NCBI GenBank assembly: GCA_946562005.1
Contig: CAMNVD010000007.1
Location: 1 to 25,844, forward strand
DNA: 25,844 bases
Source of the DNA: an uncultured Clostridia bacterium
Lineage (GTDB): Bacteria; Bacillota; Dehalobacteriia; UBA4068; JAAVYR01
Reading direction: 5' to 3'
This document shows, piece by piece, positions 1-7,540 of this stretch. How positions within the stretch are numbered: position 1 is the stretch's first letter; every line of letters starts with the position of its first letter. Under the pieces are notes generated by a model. That model did not search any database. It saw only the letters and a program-made list of their open reading frames with translations, and had not been told where the DNA came from. The translations under genes and the position numbers were made by a program.

Positions 1-141
1 TTGGTCAGGATGGTTACATAGGGTCGGAATGTAGATATTGGCTTTTTTAGCCGCTTGTAAAATGGTGGAGCCGGCTTCTACTTGGATATCTTGTCCGTCG
101 ATATTGATATTGACCATCTTTATGGTTTCTTGATTTGCCAT
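1..141 (-). CDS. hydA: N-terminus of NADH-dependent [FeFe]-hydrogenase catalytic subunit (partial)
   Basis: Only the first 47 codons are present; the gene runs off the left edge. They read as a plant-type [2Fe-2S] ferredoxin domain: a beta-hairpin with IDGQDIQVEAGSTIL, then AAKKANIYIPTLCNHPDQ, where Cys42 is the first cluster ligand. This N-terminal domain is shared by [FeFe]-hydrogenase HydA/HndD, NuoG and NuoG-like formate dehydrogenase alpha subunits. The hydC-hydB-hydA order makes hydrogenase the best call. The start ATG overlaps the hydB stop by one base (TAATG), so the two are translationally coupled and the subunits likely form one soluble cytoplasmic complex. A formate dehydrogenase remains possible because the H-cluster domain lies outside the window. 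Confidence 0.7.
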   Translation of the reverse strand, partial: MANQETIKMVNINIDGQDIQVEAGSTILQAAKKANIYIPTLCNHPDQ

Positions 142-1427
142 TAGTCACGCCCCCTTTCTTTGCTACAAACGGGACAATAGTCGCCGTCTAAATGTTTGTT
201 ATAGGCGTCTCGGAAGTTGTTGATGCTGGTAACCACCGGTGTAGGGGTGGATTGGCCTAGGCCGCACAGAGACGCCAGCGACATGGTCTCGGATAAATCC
301 ATGATGGTGTCAAAGTCTGAGAGCTTTGCAGTGCCATCAATGAATCGTTGTACTAATTCTAAGAGTCTGGTGCCGCCTTCTCGGCATGGGGTGCATTGAC
401 CGCAGCATTCATGCTCAAAGAAAGATAAGTTATTCTTTACAATATCAACGATGCAGTTAGTATCGTCGATAACCAAAATGGTGCCGCAGCCAAGCTTTCC
501 GCCGGAAGCGGAAACATGGTCGATATCTAAAGGCATATCAATTTGGTCTGCATTAATGATAGCGCCGGAACTGCCGCCGGTTTGTACGGCAAGTAAATTT
601 TTACCGTCTGGTATGCCGCCGCCGATGTCAAAGATGATGTCTTTTAAATTTGCGCCCATCGGAAACTCATAAACACCACGGTTCACCACATTGCCGCAAA
701 GGGTGAAGAGCTTGGTGCCCGGGCTATTTTCGGTGCCGATAGAGCGGTACCAGTCTGCACCTTTATCCATAATCACGCCAACATTGGCGAAGGTTTCTAC
801 GTTATTGATAACAGTTGGTTTACCAAACAACCCTTTTACCCCAGGATATGGCGGACGGAAGCGTGGTTCGCCCCGCTTGCCTTCGATGGATTCTAAAAGG
901 GCTGTTTCTTCGCCACACACATAGGCGCCGGCGCCAGAACGGATTTCGATGTCGAAATCAAAATCTGTATCCATGATGCCATGACCGAGGCACCCTGCTG
1001 CCCGGGCTTCTGTTAATGCTTCCTCTAAAATCGGGAATAAGTAGGGGTACTCTGCCCGCAGGTAGATGAAGCCTTTATTTGAGCCAACAGCTTTCCCTGC
1101 AATGGCCATGCCTTCGAAGATGCTATGTGGGTCGCCGGAAAGCAGGATACGGTCTTTATTGGTACCTGGTTCTCCTTCGTCGGCATTGCAGACAATATAT
1201 TTTTCTGGGCTGTCTTCAGAGAGGACGAACTGCCATTTGAGCGCAGTAGGGAATCCTGCGCCGCCTCTGCCCCGGAGCCCTGCTGCCTTTACTTCTGCTA
1301 AAATCTCCTCCGGCTTCATGGCGATAGTCTTTTTTAGTGCTTGGTAACCGCCGGCAGCCATGTATTCCTTCACGCTGGTAGGATTGATGTGGCCGACGTT
1401 TCTCAGTAATATGCGCATTTCTTCCAT
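141..1427 (-). CDS. hydB: NuoF-like NADH-binding subunit of hydrogenase (HydB, short form)
   Basis: A 428-residue flavoprotein that oxidises or reduces NAD(H) through FMN and passes electrons to Fe-S centres. Visible motifs are the glycine-rich GLRGRGGAGFP (residues 50-60) and CNADEGEPGTNKDR for nucleotide and FMN binding, GAGAYVCGEETALLES, NNVETFANV, and the N3-type [4Fe-4S] ligands Cys342, Cys345 and Cys348 (CGQCTPC) with Cys388 (LASLCGLGQ). A last CPVC pair lies at 418-421. It lacks both the N-terminal thioredoxin-like [2Fe-2S] domain and the C-terminal two-[4Fe-4S] ferredoxin domain found in long bifurcating HydB proteins of about 600 residues. One base separates it from the hydC stop. 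A GGAGGG site inside the end of hydC serves as its ribosome binding site. Confidence 0.88.
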   Translation of the reverse strand: MEEMRILLRNVGHINPTSVKEYMAAGGYQALKKTIAMKPEEILAEVKAAGLRGRGGAGFPTALKWQFVLSEDSPEKYIVCNADEGEPGTNKDRILLSGDPHSIFEGMAIAGKAVGSNKGFIYLRAEYPYLFPILEEALTEARAAGCLGHGIMDTDFDFDIEIRSGAGAYVCGEETALLESIEGKRGEPRFRPPYPGVKGLFGKPTVINNVETFANVGVIMDKGADWYRSIGTENSPGTKLFTLCGNVVNRGVYEFPMGANLKDIIFDIGGGIPDGKNLLAVQTGGSSGAIINADQIDMPLDIDHVSASGGKLGCGTILVIDDTNCIVDIVKNNLSFFEHECCGQCTPCREGGTRLLELVQRFIDGTAKLSDFDTIMDLSETMSLASLCGLGQSTPTPVVTSINNFRDAYNKHLDGDYCPVCSKERGRD

Positions 1428-1428
1428 C

Positions 1429-1932
1429 TTATTTGCCCTCCTCTCTGATGTATAGTTTTAACAACTCACGAGCAGATTCTGGTGTGAGGTTGCCATAGGT
1501 TTTGTCATTAATCATAATGGCGGGAGAAATATCACAAATGCCTAAGCACTCGCAATATTCTAGGGTAAAACGGTTATCCTCGGTGGTTTCCCCCATTTTG
1601 ATATGCAGGAAATCCTCCATGGCTTTTACCACTTCCCGGGCGCCGCGAACGTGGCAGGGTGCGCTTTTACACATACGGATGATGTATTTCCCTCTAGGTT
1701 TGGTGGAGAGCATGGCATAAAAGGTAATGAAGCCATATACATGGGTCTGTGATAAACCCATCTCTCTTGCGATGATAGCGGCAACGTCTTCAGAAAAGGT
1801 GTTGACCACTTTTTGACATTCCAACAACACCCGCATGAGTTGGTCTTGCTGTCCCTTGTAACGGGAAGCGATGGCAGCTACTTCTACCAGTTGGGCTGGT
1901 GGAGTATTAGAATTTGAAATCGTATTTGCCAT
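1429..1932 (-). CDS. hydC: NuoE-like [2Fe-2S] subunit of hydrogenase (HydC)
   Basis: A 167-residue thioredoxin-fold [2Fe-2S] protein, first gene of the hydrogenase operon. The four cluster cysteines are in MCKSAPCHVRG and EYCECLGICDISPA, the usual NuoE/HydC pattern. The N-terminal helical part (FSEDVAAIIAREMGLSQTHV, then YGFITFYAMLS) is typical of the family. It acts with HydB in electron transfer between NAD(H) and the catalytic subunit in the cytoplasm. The frame is open from 1947, but the ATG there sits in the Shine-Dalgarno sequence. GGAGG ends eight bases before the ATG at 1932, which gives MANTISN as the real N-terminus. Confidence 0.88.
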   Translation of the reverse strand: MANTISNSNTPPAQLVEVAAIASRYKGQQDQLMRVLLECQKVVNTFSEDVAAIIAREMGLSQTHVYGFITFYAMLSTKPRGKYIIRMCKSAPCHVRGAREVVKAMEDFLHIKMGETTEDNRFTLEYCECLGICDISPAIMINDKTYGNLTPESARELLKLYIREEGK

Positions 1933-2045
1933 TTTGGGTACCTCCATATCTTTGAAATTTCCTTTGATACTATAGACAATGTTTTTTGGAAAAAATAAAA
2001 AAACAAAATCTGGTAAAAGAAGGTTTTTTTGTCGGTTATTGTTCT

Positions 2046-2074
2046 ATAATACCAGTTAATCGTGGCTAGTGCAA
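2046..2074 (-). promoter_or_regulatory. candidate sigma-A promoter for the hydCBA operon
   Basis: On the minus strand TTGCAC (2074-2069) and TATTAT (2051-2046) are separated by exactly 17 bases. Transcription would start near 2039 and leave a T/A-rich leader of about 107 bases before hydC. No convincing Rex-type inverted repeat was found in the divergent region 1933-2225, which otherwise shows only AT-rich sequence. This is a pattern match, not proof. Confidence 0.5.
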
Positions 2075-2225
2075 TAGTAATTTTTGTATTCTTTGTACAT
2101 AATGGGCGATATTGTATTTTTCTCTTTTCTTCTGGTGAAAAAGAGATTGGCATATGCTGAATTGCAACGGTCTTTTGTTGATACAAGTTGACGATAAGGC
2201 TTAGGGAAGCGGGGTATTTATTTTT

Positions 2226-4079
2226 ATGCGGCAAGTAATGAAAATAGTAGGACAAATTTTTCGGGAGCATTTATTTACTATAATCTGTTTTGCTGTTTTT
2301 CACCGTTTGCTGTTTGCTGGTGGTTTGCGGCTGCTATATTCGTTGCCATTGGGGAACGTGGGTGAGTTGTGGCATTTGTGGGCGCAGCCGGTTTCCTTTT
2401 GGTGGGGTGTTGGGCTTTGTTTGTCGGTGGCGTTGTTTTGTCTTTATGTTAGCTTTTTTGTTCTTTGGGAGGTGGCAGCCTATCTTTTGCTTTATCAGCA
2501 GTGCTATGGGAGTCGGGTAGCTGCTTTTGGCGCTATGGTTATCGTGGGCGCAAGGCGGGCGCTGGGAATATGCCAGTTGAAAAACTATTATCTGCTCTGT
2601 CTATATCTTTTGCTGATATTGCCTTTTCAGGCGGTTATTGTTTGGTCGGGATTATATCTTTCTGTGCAAATTCCTTACTTCATTCTACAGTTTTTAGGGC
2701 AAAGGCCATTGCTATTGGTGGTGGTAAATCTCTTACTAATGGGAATACAGCTTTTAGGCATGGTTGGGTTGTTTTTCTTTCACTTCCTCTTCCTGCGGGG
2801 AAAATCCATAAAAACTGCCTGGAAAGCCAGTAGACATATGGGACTGTGGCGGCTGGGACAAACGGCATTATTACTGGGGCTATGGAGCCTACTTTGGTCT
2901 TTGGGGAGTTTTCTCCTCTATGTTGGGGTGGGGATAGCAGCCTATTTCTTGCCTTCTACAGAGATGGCGCTGGTGTTGGTGGATGGCATTGGGCGGGCGC
3001 TTTTGCTTTTCCAGGGATTGCTTTTTGCGCCGGTGAGTATTGCGGTGGTCCATGGTTGTTATCTCATATTTATCCAGGGGGAGATGGATACTGCTTGTCC
3101 TTACGTGATGCTGCGTGGTGGCAGGCTTCTCTTCACTTGTTTTTTAGGGCTTGTTATGGTTGTTAGCTGTTGGTATGTGATTGCATATGGTGGATATGCA
3201 GGGCGGGTCCTGGAGGAGCGGCCGGTGCTGATTGCGGCCCATCGGGGCGATAGTGAGGGGGCATTGGAAAATACCCTTGCTGCCATTGCCAGAGCAAAAG
3301 GCATAGGGGTAGGCTGTATCGAGATAGATGTGCAGATGACCAAAGATGGGCGGATTGTCCTTTTCCATGATAGGGATGTGCGTTGGGGACTGGGCACATC
3401 TAAGACCGTGGGCCAGTTAACCTATGCCGACCTACAGATGCTAACAGATGAGAAATATAGCAGTGTTGCTGGGGAGGAACGGCCATTTCCTTTATTAGAA
3501 GATGCATTGGCAGCCGGTGGACCCGGTATGAAATGGAACATCGAAATTAAAACCTATCCTCCGGGGACAGTATGGGCTGAATGCAGATGGAATATGGCAG
3601 CGCCTTTGCGTTTTTTAGGTAAAGGCGGTATGGAGATGGTGGCGGAGGTGTATTCACAAGAGGAGCAGGCGGTGGCAGCAGTCATATCCTTGTTGGAAGA
3701 GGCCCATCTCCAAGACCAGGTAGTTATCTCTTCCTTGGACTATGAGGTGTTGCAACTGGTGAAGGAAGAAAACCCGGATTTTGAGACGTTATATATTTTG
3801 CCCTTTGTAGGGAGACATATGGCAAACTTATCTGCTGCGGATGGCTATAGCATTGAGATTTCAGCGCTTTCACCTAGCGTTTACCGGGAAATCCGAAACA
3901 CGGGGAAGCGTCTGTGGGTATGGACGGTAAATGATGGGATTGCCCTGGGAAAGCTGTTTTCTTATCAGGTAGACGGTGTTATCACAGACCGGCCCCAGCT
4001 GCTGGAAAAGATTTTATGCAGTAGGAATAACGACGACCGCCAACAATTTTTCCGGCAATTTTTATTTTCTTGGTTCTAG
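2226..4079 (+). CDS. membrane-anchored glycerophosphodiester phosphodiesterase
   Basis: A 617-residue two-part protein. Residues 1 to about 325 are very hydrophobic, with roughly seven or eight membrane segments, and resemble the membrane domain that precedes GDPD in many Bacillota. Residues from about 335 form the GDPD TIM barrel. His339 lies in AAHRG, ENT follows, Glu366 and Asp368 are in CIEIDVQMTKDG, His381 is in VLFHD, and the C-terminal signature LWVWTVND...VDGVITDRP is present. The family hydrolyses glycerophosphodiesters to glycerol-3-phosphate plus an alcohol, and may act on lipids or on glycerol-phosphate polymers. ATG 2226 has only a weak, distant GGGG site, so the exact start is less sure; an ATG four codons on is an alternative. 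The gene is divergent from hydCBA. Confidence 0.85.
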   Translation: MRQVMKIVGQIFREHLFTIICFAVFHRLLFAGGLRLLYSLPLGNVGELWHLWAQPVSFWWGVGLCLSVALFCLYVSFFVLWEVAAYLLLYQQCYGSRVAAFGAMVIVGARRALGICQLKNYYLLCLYLLLILPFQAVIVWSGLYLSVQIPYFILQFLGQRPLLLVVVNLLLMGIQLLGMVGLFFFHFLFLRGKSIKTAWKASRHMGLWRLGQTALLLGLWSLLWSLGSFLLYVGVGIAAYFLPSTEMALVLVDGIGRALLLFQGLLFAPVSIAVVHGCYLIFIQGEMDTACPYVMLRGGRLLFTCFLGLVMVVSCWYVIAYGGYAGRVLEERPVLIAAHRGDSEGALENTLAAIARAKGIGVGCIEIDVQMTKDGRIVLFHDRDVRWGLGTSKTVGQLTYADLQMLTDEKYSSVAGEERPFPLLEDALAAGGPGMKWNIEIKTYPPGTVWAECRWNMAAPLRFLGKGGMEMVAEVYSQEEQAVAAVISLLEEAHLQDQVVISSLDYEVLQLVKEENPDFETLYILPFVGRHMANLSAADGYSIEISALSPSVYREIRNTGKRLWVWTVNDGIALGKLFSYQVDGVITDRPQLLEKILCSRNNDDRQQFFRQFLFSWF

Positions 4080-4084
4080 GTGAA

Positions 4085-4134
4085 ATAAGCCTCCCATATA
4101 TATGAATCAAACAGAAAGGTCTAAGGGGGCTTAT
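4085..4134 (+). promoter_or_regulatory. hairpin that can sequester the spoIIID ribosome binding site
   Basis: ATAAGCCTCC (4085-4094) can pair with GGGGGCTTAT (4125-4134) over ten pairs, one of them G-U, around a 30-base loop. The 3' arm contains the GGGGG that is the most likely Shine-Dalgarno sequence for spoIIID at 4139. No U-run follows, so it is not a standard terminator. A role in translation control or mRNA stability is inference. Confidence 0.45.
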
Positions 4135-4138
4135 ACGT

Positions 4139-4402
4139 ATGCAGGATTATATCCAAAAAAGAGTGATGGACATTAGCAATTATATATTGGAAAGTCAGGC
4201 CACGGTACGACAGACCGCTACCATCTTCGGTGTCTCCAAGTCCACAGTACATAAGGATTTGACGGAACGACTGCCTGTTATTAATGAAATCGTGGCCAAA
4301 CAGGTACGAGATATTTTGGAAAATAACAAAGCGGAGCGGCACTTAAGGGGCGGCGAAGCTACCAGAAAAAAATATAAACACGAAAAAGAAGCAGGAAAAT
4401 AG
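4139..4402 (+). CDS. spoIIID: sporulation transcriptional regulator SpoIIID
   Basis: An 87-residue DNA-binding protein matching SpoIIID, which activates and represses sigma-E genes in the mother cell during endospore formation. The helix-turn-helix covers about residues 20-45, with the family signature GVSKSTVHKDLTERLP. The basic C-terminal tail contains RHLRGGEATRKKYK, also diagnostic. The length is close to the 93 residues of the Bacillus subtilis protein. It sits just upstream of mbl, the same order as in B. subtilis, which strengthens both calls. The start ATG is preceded by GGGGG at ten bases, inside a possible hairpin. No clear sigma-E promoter could be assigned. Confidence 0.95.
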   Translation: MQDYIQKRVMDISNYILESQATVRQTATIFGVSKSTVHKDLTERLPVINEIVAKQVRDILENNKAERHLRGGEATRKKYKHEKEAGK

Positions 4403-4501
4403 GGGATTTTTGTAGAATATCGGTTATTTGAAATACGAACAACAATCTGCGTATTTTATTCCTGCTAAGGTCGGACACGCCATAAAAAACAAAAAATTGT
4501 T

Positions 4502-4537
4502 TATACTATTTAGTATAGAAAGATTAGTATAGAAAGA
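4502..4537 (+). repeat. palindrome plus 14-bp tandem duplication upstream of mbl
   Basis: TATACTA (4502-4508) and TAGTATA (4511-4517) are perfect inverted arms around TT. The second arm lies in the first copy of a perfect tandem repeat, TTAGTATAGAAAGA, at 4510-4523 and again at 4524-4537. A TTGTTT at 4497-4502 could be a -35 element, but no -10 lies at standard spacing. The structure lies 17 bases before the mbl Shine-Dalgarno, so it belongs to the mbl promoter or leader. Confidence 0.7.
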
Positions 4538-4565
4538 TATCGATTGAGATGTAAGGAGATAGGCT

Positions 4566-5597
4566 GTGTTAAACTTTGGAACAGATATTGGTATTGATTT
4601 GGGTACGGCAAGCGTACTGATTTATGAAAAAGGCAAGGGTATTGTGCTCCATGAACCGTCTGTGGTTGCCATTAACCAAAGAAGCGGCGACGTCATCGCA
4701 GTGGGGGTAGAAGCCCAACGGATGTTGGGCCGGACACCGGGGGATATTGTGGCGGTACGGCCTTTGCGAGAAGGCGTCATTGCCGACTATGATATAACAG
4801 AAAAAATGTTGCGTTACTTTATCAAGAAAATCTGCCACAATCGTTTGTTCTTCCGTCCTAGGGTGATGATATGCATCCCTTCTGGTGTGACGGAAGTAGA
4901 AGAGCGGGCGGTGCGGCAAGCAGCAGAACAAGCTGGCGCTAGGAAAGCCTTCCTGATGGAGGAACCTTTGGCAGCGGCATTAGGTGCGGGCCTTGATATC
5001 TCAGAGCCTGGGGGGAATATGATAGTGGACATTGGCGGCGGCACCACAGATATTGCTGTTCTCTCCTTAAATGGGATTGTTTGTTCTAAGTCCTTACGAA
5101 TTGGTGGGGATAAATTTGACGAAGCCATTGTCCGTTTTGCCCGCAAGGAACACAACCTGCTTATTGGGGAGCGATTTGCAGAAGAAATCAAAATTGAAGT
5201 GGGCACGGCTTATATAGATGATTTACCAGAAAACCGCACTATTGAGGTGCGGGGGCGGGATTTAATCACAGGGTTGCCTAATAGTGTGATTTTCTCTGCC
5301 TTTGATGTTTATGATGCGCTACAGGAACCATTAGAGGCTATCGTGGCGGCAGTAAAGGAAGTATTAGAAGTAACGCCGCCGGAACTAGCCGCTGATATTA
5401 TCAACAAAGGTGTGGTACTCACTGGGGGCGGGGCGTTGCTTCGCGGTATGGACAAGCTGCTCTCCCGGGAAACAGGACTGCCTATGTATGTGGCGGAAGA
5501 CCCGATTTTCTGTGTGGCAAGAGGTACGGGCGTTGCGCTTCAGCACTTAAATGCGCTACAAAATACACGTTCCTTTGCTACCAAACAATTTGATTAA
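4566..5597 (+). CDS. mbl: MreB-family actin homologue Mbl
   Basis: A 343-residue bacterial actin that forms membrane-associated filaments and directs cell-wall synthesis during elongation. Motifs include phosphate-1 DIGIDLGTASVLIY near the N-terminus, VRPLREGVIADYDITEKML, the phosphate-2 loop VDIGGGTTDIAVLS and the adenosine motif GVVLTGGGALLRGMD. The sequence GRTPGDIVAVRPL and the position after spoIIID point to Mbl rather than the mreBCD-linked MreB. The start is a GTG at 4566 with AAGGAG seven bases upstream. It is separated from spoIIID by 163 bases containing an unusual repeat and is followed by a strong terminator, so it is probably a single-gene or spoIIID-linked unit. Confidence 0.93.
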   Translation: MLNFGTDIGIDLGTASVLIYEKGKGIVLHEPSVVAINQRSGDVIAVGVEAQRMLGRTPGDIVAVRPLREGVIADYDITEKMLRYFIKKICHNRLFFRPRVMICIPSGVTEVEERAVRQAAEQAGARKAFLMEEPLAAALGAGLDISEPGGNMIVDIGGGTTDIAVLSLNGIVCSKSLRIGGDKFDEAIVRFARKEHNLLIGERFAEEIKIEVGTAYIDDLPENRTIEVRGRDLITGLPNSVIFSAFDVYDALQEPLEAIVAAVKEVLEVTPPELAADIINKGVVLTGGGALLRGMDKLLSRETGLPMYVAEDPIFCVARGTGVALQHLNALQNTRSFATKQFD

Positions 5598-5602
5598 TCC
5601 TT

Positions 5603-5640
5603 AAAAAATAGGCGATATGCCTATTTTTTATTTTTTTTTC
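5603..5640 (+). terminator. intrinsic terminator after mbl
   Basis: AAAAAATAGGC (5603-5613) and GCCTATTTTTT (5619-5629) form a perfect 11-bp stem around a GATAT loop, followed by a long T-run to 5639. The A-run on the left would also let it work on the opposite strand. Confidence 0.92.
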
Positions 5641-5771
5641 AGGAAAGGAATCCTCTTTTCTATGTAGAATATAATCAAAGTTATTGTCTAGGTAGGATGA
5701 TAAAGAAACCTATATCTGTAGGAATAAGACAGGAAATAAAAAATAGGATAGAATATTTGCGCAGAATGCGT

Positions 5772-5777
5772 TATAAT
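5772..5777 (+). promoter_or_regulatory. candidate -10 element for the 5806 gene
   Basis: A consensus TATAAT lies 13 bases before the AAGGAGG of the next gene, a fitting distance for a short leader. The -35 region 17 bases upstream (TAGAAT) is poor, so the promoter is weak, activator-dependent or misassigned. Confidence 0.4.
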
Positions 5778-5805
5778 AGAAGAGATAAAAAGGAGGGGTT
5801 GTCCT

Positions 5806-6375
5806 TTGCAGTCAGTTAAAAATAAGTTTTTCAAATATATAATGCTTCCCTGCGCTGTAATTTTATGTGCTGGGGTTTTGTGTGGCGCCGGCGGCGGCGC
5901 AGACGACCCTCTGGTAACCAAAAGCTGGGTAGATGATTATGTGGAATCTTCCTTCCTGAAAGTAGAAAAACAAGTTGCACAGGTAAAAGGCGATATTGCC
6001 AGCGGCAGCTATGATATTAAGCTATGGATAGGCAACAAACAGGCTCAGGTAGGCGGCAAGGCAGTTACCCTGGATGTGGCCCCTGTGATTAAAGACGGCC
6101 GGACTATGGTGCCGTTGGCCTTTGTCAGTCAGTCCCTAGGCGCTACGGTCAACTGGGATAACACCAAAAAAGAAGTCTCTTATAAAAAAGGCGATACGAA
6201 AGTACGCATGATTGTAGGACAAAAATCTGCTACAGTCAATGACAAAGCAGTTGCGATGGACGCTGCTGTCTATGTAGAAAACGGCCGGACTATGGTACCG
6301 CTGGCATTTATTGCCAACGCCCTTTCTGCAAAAACGCAATGGGATAACACGACAAAAATGATTACCATCCGGTAA
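5806..6375 (+). CDS. secreted protein with two copper-amine-oxidase N-terminal-like domains
   Basis: A 189-residue exported protein. A TTG start at 5806 has AAGGAGG nine bases upstream and gives a lysine-rich n-region (QSVKNKFFKYIML), followed by a hydrophobic core and a Gly/Ala-rich stretch near residues 23-32, a signal peptide. After DDPLVTKSWVDDYVESSF come two repeats of the stalk-type domain with the signature DGRTMVPLAFVSQSLGA...NWDN and NGRTMVPLAFIANALSA...QWDN, 62 residues apart. The family name comes from a non-catalytic domain, so no amine oxidase activity is implied. These modules are common in Bacillota wall and S-layer proteins and probably bind the wall or a partner. The gene precedes the LCP gene by 43 bases, so co-transcription is likely. 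Confidence 0.8.
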   Translation: MQSVKNKFFKYIMLPCAVILCAGVLCGAGGGADDPLVTKSWVDDYVESSFLKVEKQVAQVKGDIASGSYDIKLWIGNKQAQVGGKAVTLDVAPVIKDGRTMVPLAFVSQSLGATVNWDNTKKEVSYKKGDTKVRMIVGQKSATVNDKAVAMDAAVYVENGRTMVPLAFIANALSAKTQWDNTTKMITIR

Positions 6376-6418
6376 TTGCACAGGATAGAGAACACGTTTA
6401 CAGAAAAGAGGTAGACAG

Positions 6419-7417
6419 GTGGCAGATATAGAGAAATCTTTTTGGCAGAAAAGAAGAGGCCAAAACGGTAACTTTAATGGAGAACAAATGGTATGGTTGG
6501 GGATGTTTGTGGTATTTGCCTTTTCCATATTTTTCTATATTGGATTTACAGCGGCGTGTCTTACGGCAGAGGAGCCGGATTTGAACTACATCACTGGAGA
6601 TGACTTGGTAGTGGACGCTCCTCCGGCGCAACTAGAGGATATGGTTACGGTATTGGTTGTAGGGGCGGACAAGCGTCCTAACGACGTGGGGCGCTCTGAC
6701 ACCATCCTGCTTTGTTTCTTGGATGTGAAAAATGGACGGGCGCAAATCTTATCTGTGCCGCGGGACACTTATGTAACGATTCCTAGAAGCGGTGAGAAAA
6801 CCAAGGTAAACCATGCTTATGCTTATGGTGGTATTCCTCTCTTGGATGAAACATTAGAACAATATCTAGGGGTATCTATTGACTACTATGTATCCGTAAA
6901 CTTTAACGGCTTTATCCAGCTGGTAGATGCCTTAGGCGGCATTGAAATTGATGTGGAAAAACGGATGCTGACGCCAGAAGAAGGTATTGATATCCAGCCT
7001 GGTCTGCAAGTGCTCAACGGGAAAGATGCGCTGGGCTATGTACGGTTCCGCAAGGATGGTCTGGGTGATATTGGTCGGGTAGAACGGCAACAGCATTTCT
7101 TGAAAGAATTAGCTGGAAAGCTGATGAGCGTCAGCACCGCCTGGAAGATTCCAAAGCTTGCTGATATCTTCATGGAAAATGTAGAGACTAATTTATCTGT
7201 GGGAGAATTGCTTTCTCTCTATAATGCCTTCAAGGATATTGATTTGTCTACATTGAACCTACAAATGATACCGGGAAAAGGTGAATATATCAATGGTATC
7301 AGTTATTGGATAGGTGACCAGGCGCAAATCAATCAGATTATGGATACGATGATGAATCCGCCAGCGCCGACACTGCCTGTGCCGGACGTAACAGGGACGA
7401 CTGAACCTGCTGCTTAA
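6419..7417 (+). CDS. LytR-CpsA-Psr (LCP) family wall-polymer ligase
   Basis: A 332-residue membrane protein that, by family knowledge, moves anionic polymers from undecaprenyl pyrophosphate carriers to peptidoglycan outside the membrane. The N-terminus is cytoplasmic, with one membrane segment at about residues 24-47 and the LCP domain at about 76-230. Motifs include VGADKR (81-86), GRSDTIL (91-97), SVPRDTYV with Arg115, KVNHAYAYGG (129-138), ALGGIEIDV and DIGRVERQQHF. The conserved arginines and aspartates for pyrophosphate binding are visible. The C-terminal tail is Pro/Thr rich. The GTG start has GAGGT about six bases upstream. The neighbouring tagA homologue supports a wall glycopolymer role, possibly the S-layer anchor polymer. 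Confidence 0.92.
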   Translation: MADIEKSFWQKRRGQNGNFNGEQMVWLGMFVVFAFSIFFYIGFTAACLTAEEPDLNYITGDDLVVDAPPAQLEDMVTVLVVGADKRPNDVGRSDTILLCFLDVKNGRAQILSVPRDTYVTIPRSGEKTKVNHAYAYGGIPLLDETLEQYLGVSIDYYVSVNFNGFIQLVDALGGIEIDVEKRMLTPEEGIDIQPGLQVLNGKDALGYVRFRKDGLGDIGRVERQQHFLKELAGKLMSVSTAWKIPKLADIFMENVETNLSVGELLSLYNAFKDIDLSTLNLQMIPGKGEYINGISYWIGDQAQINQIMDTMMNPPAPTLPVPDVTGTTEPAA

Positions 7418-7472
7418 TGGGGCGGGATAAAAAAGATTCTTCGTGTTTGCTTAGAATAACAATTGATAACCA

Positions 7473-7511
7473 AAAGCGAAAGCAGAAATGAAAAAGTTTC
7501 TCTTTCGCTTT
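7473..7511 (+). other. stem-loop between LCP and tagA genes
   Basis: AAAGCGAAAG (7473-7482) pairs with CTTTCGCTTT (7502-7511). After a one-base bulge AGAAA (7484-7488) pairs with TTTCT (7497-7501). No T-run follows, so it is not a standard terminator. It could be an attenuator, a processing site or an mRNA stability element. The downstream gene has only a weak Shine-Dalgarno. Confidence 0.6.
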
Positions 7512-7540
7512 AAAAACAAGAAATGTGGTAGCTATATAAT

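Noticed and set aside
1933..2225. Rex-type redox operator for the hydrogenase operon
   Set aside because: Rex control would make sense, but no TTGTTAA-N4-TTAACAA-like inverted repeat was found on either strand.
1884..2270. Minus-strand frame of 128 codons over the hydC upstream region
   Set aside because: It overlaps hydC in another frame, crosses the divergent promoter region and reads as AT-rich noise (many Lys, Ile, Phe and Tyr) without a ribosome site.
4080..4110. Sigma-E promoter for spoIIID (CATATATAT at 4095)
   Set aside because: A CATA-type -10 is present, but no matching -35 lies at the proper spacing, and the site is in the loop of the hairpin.
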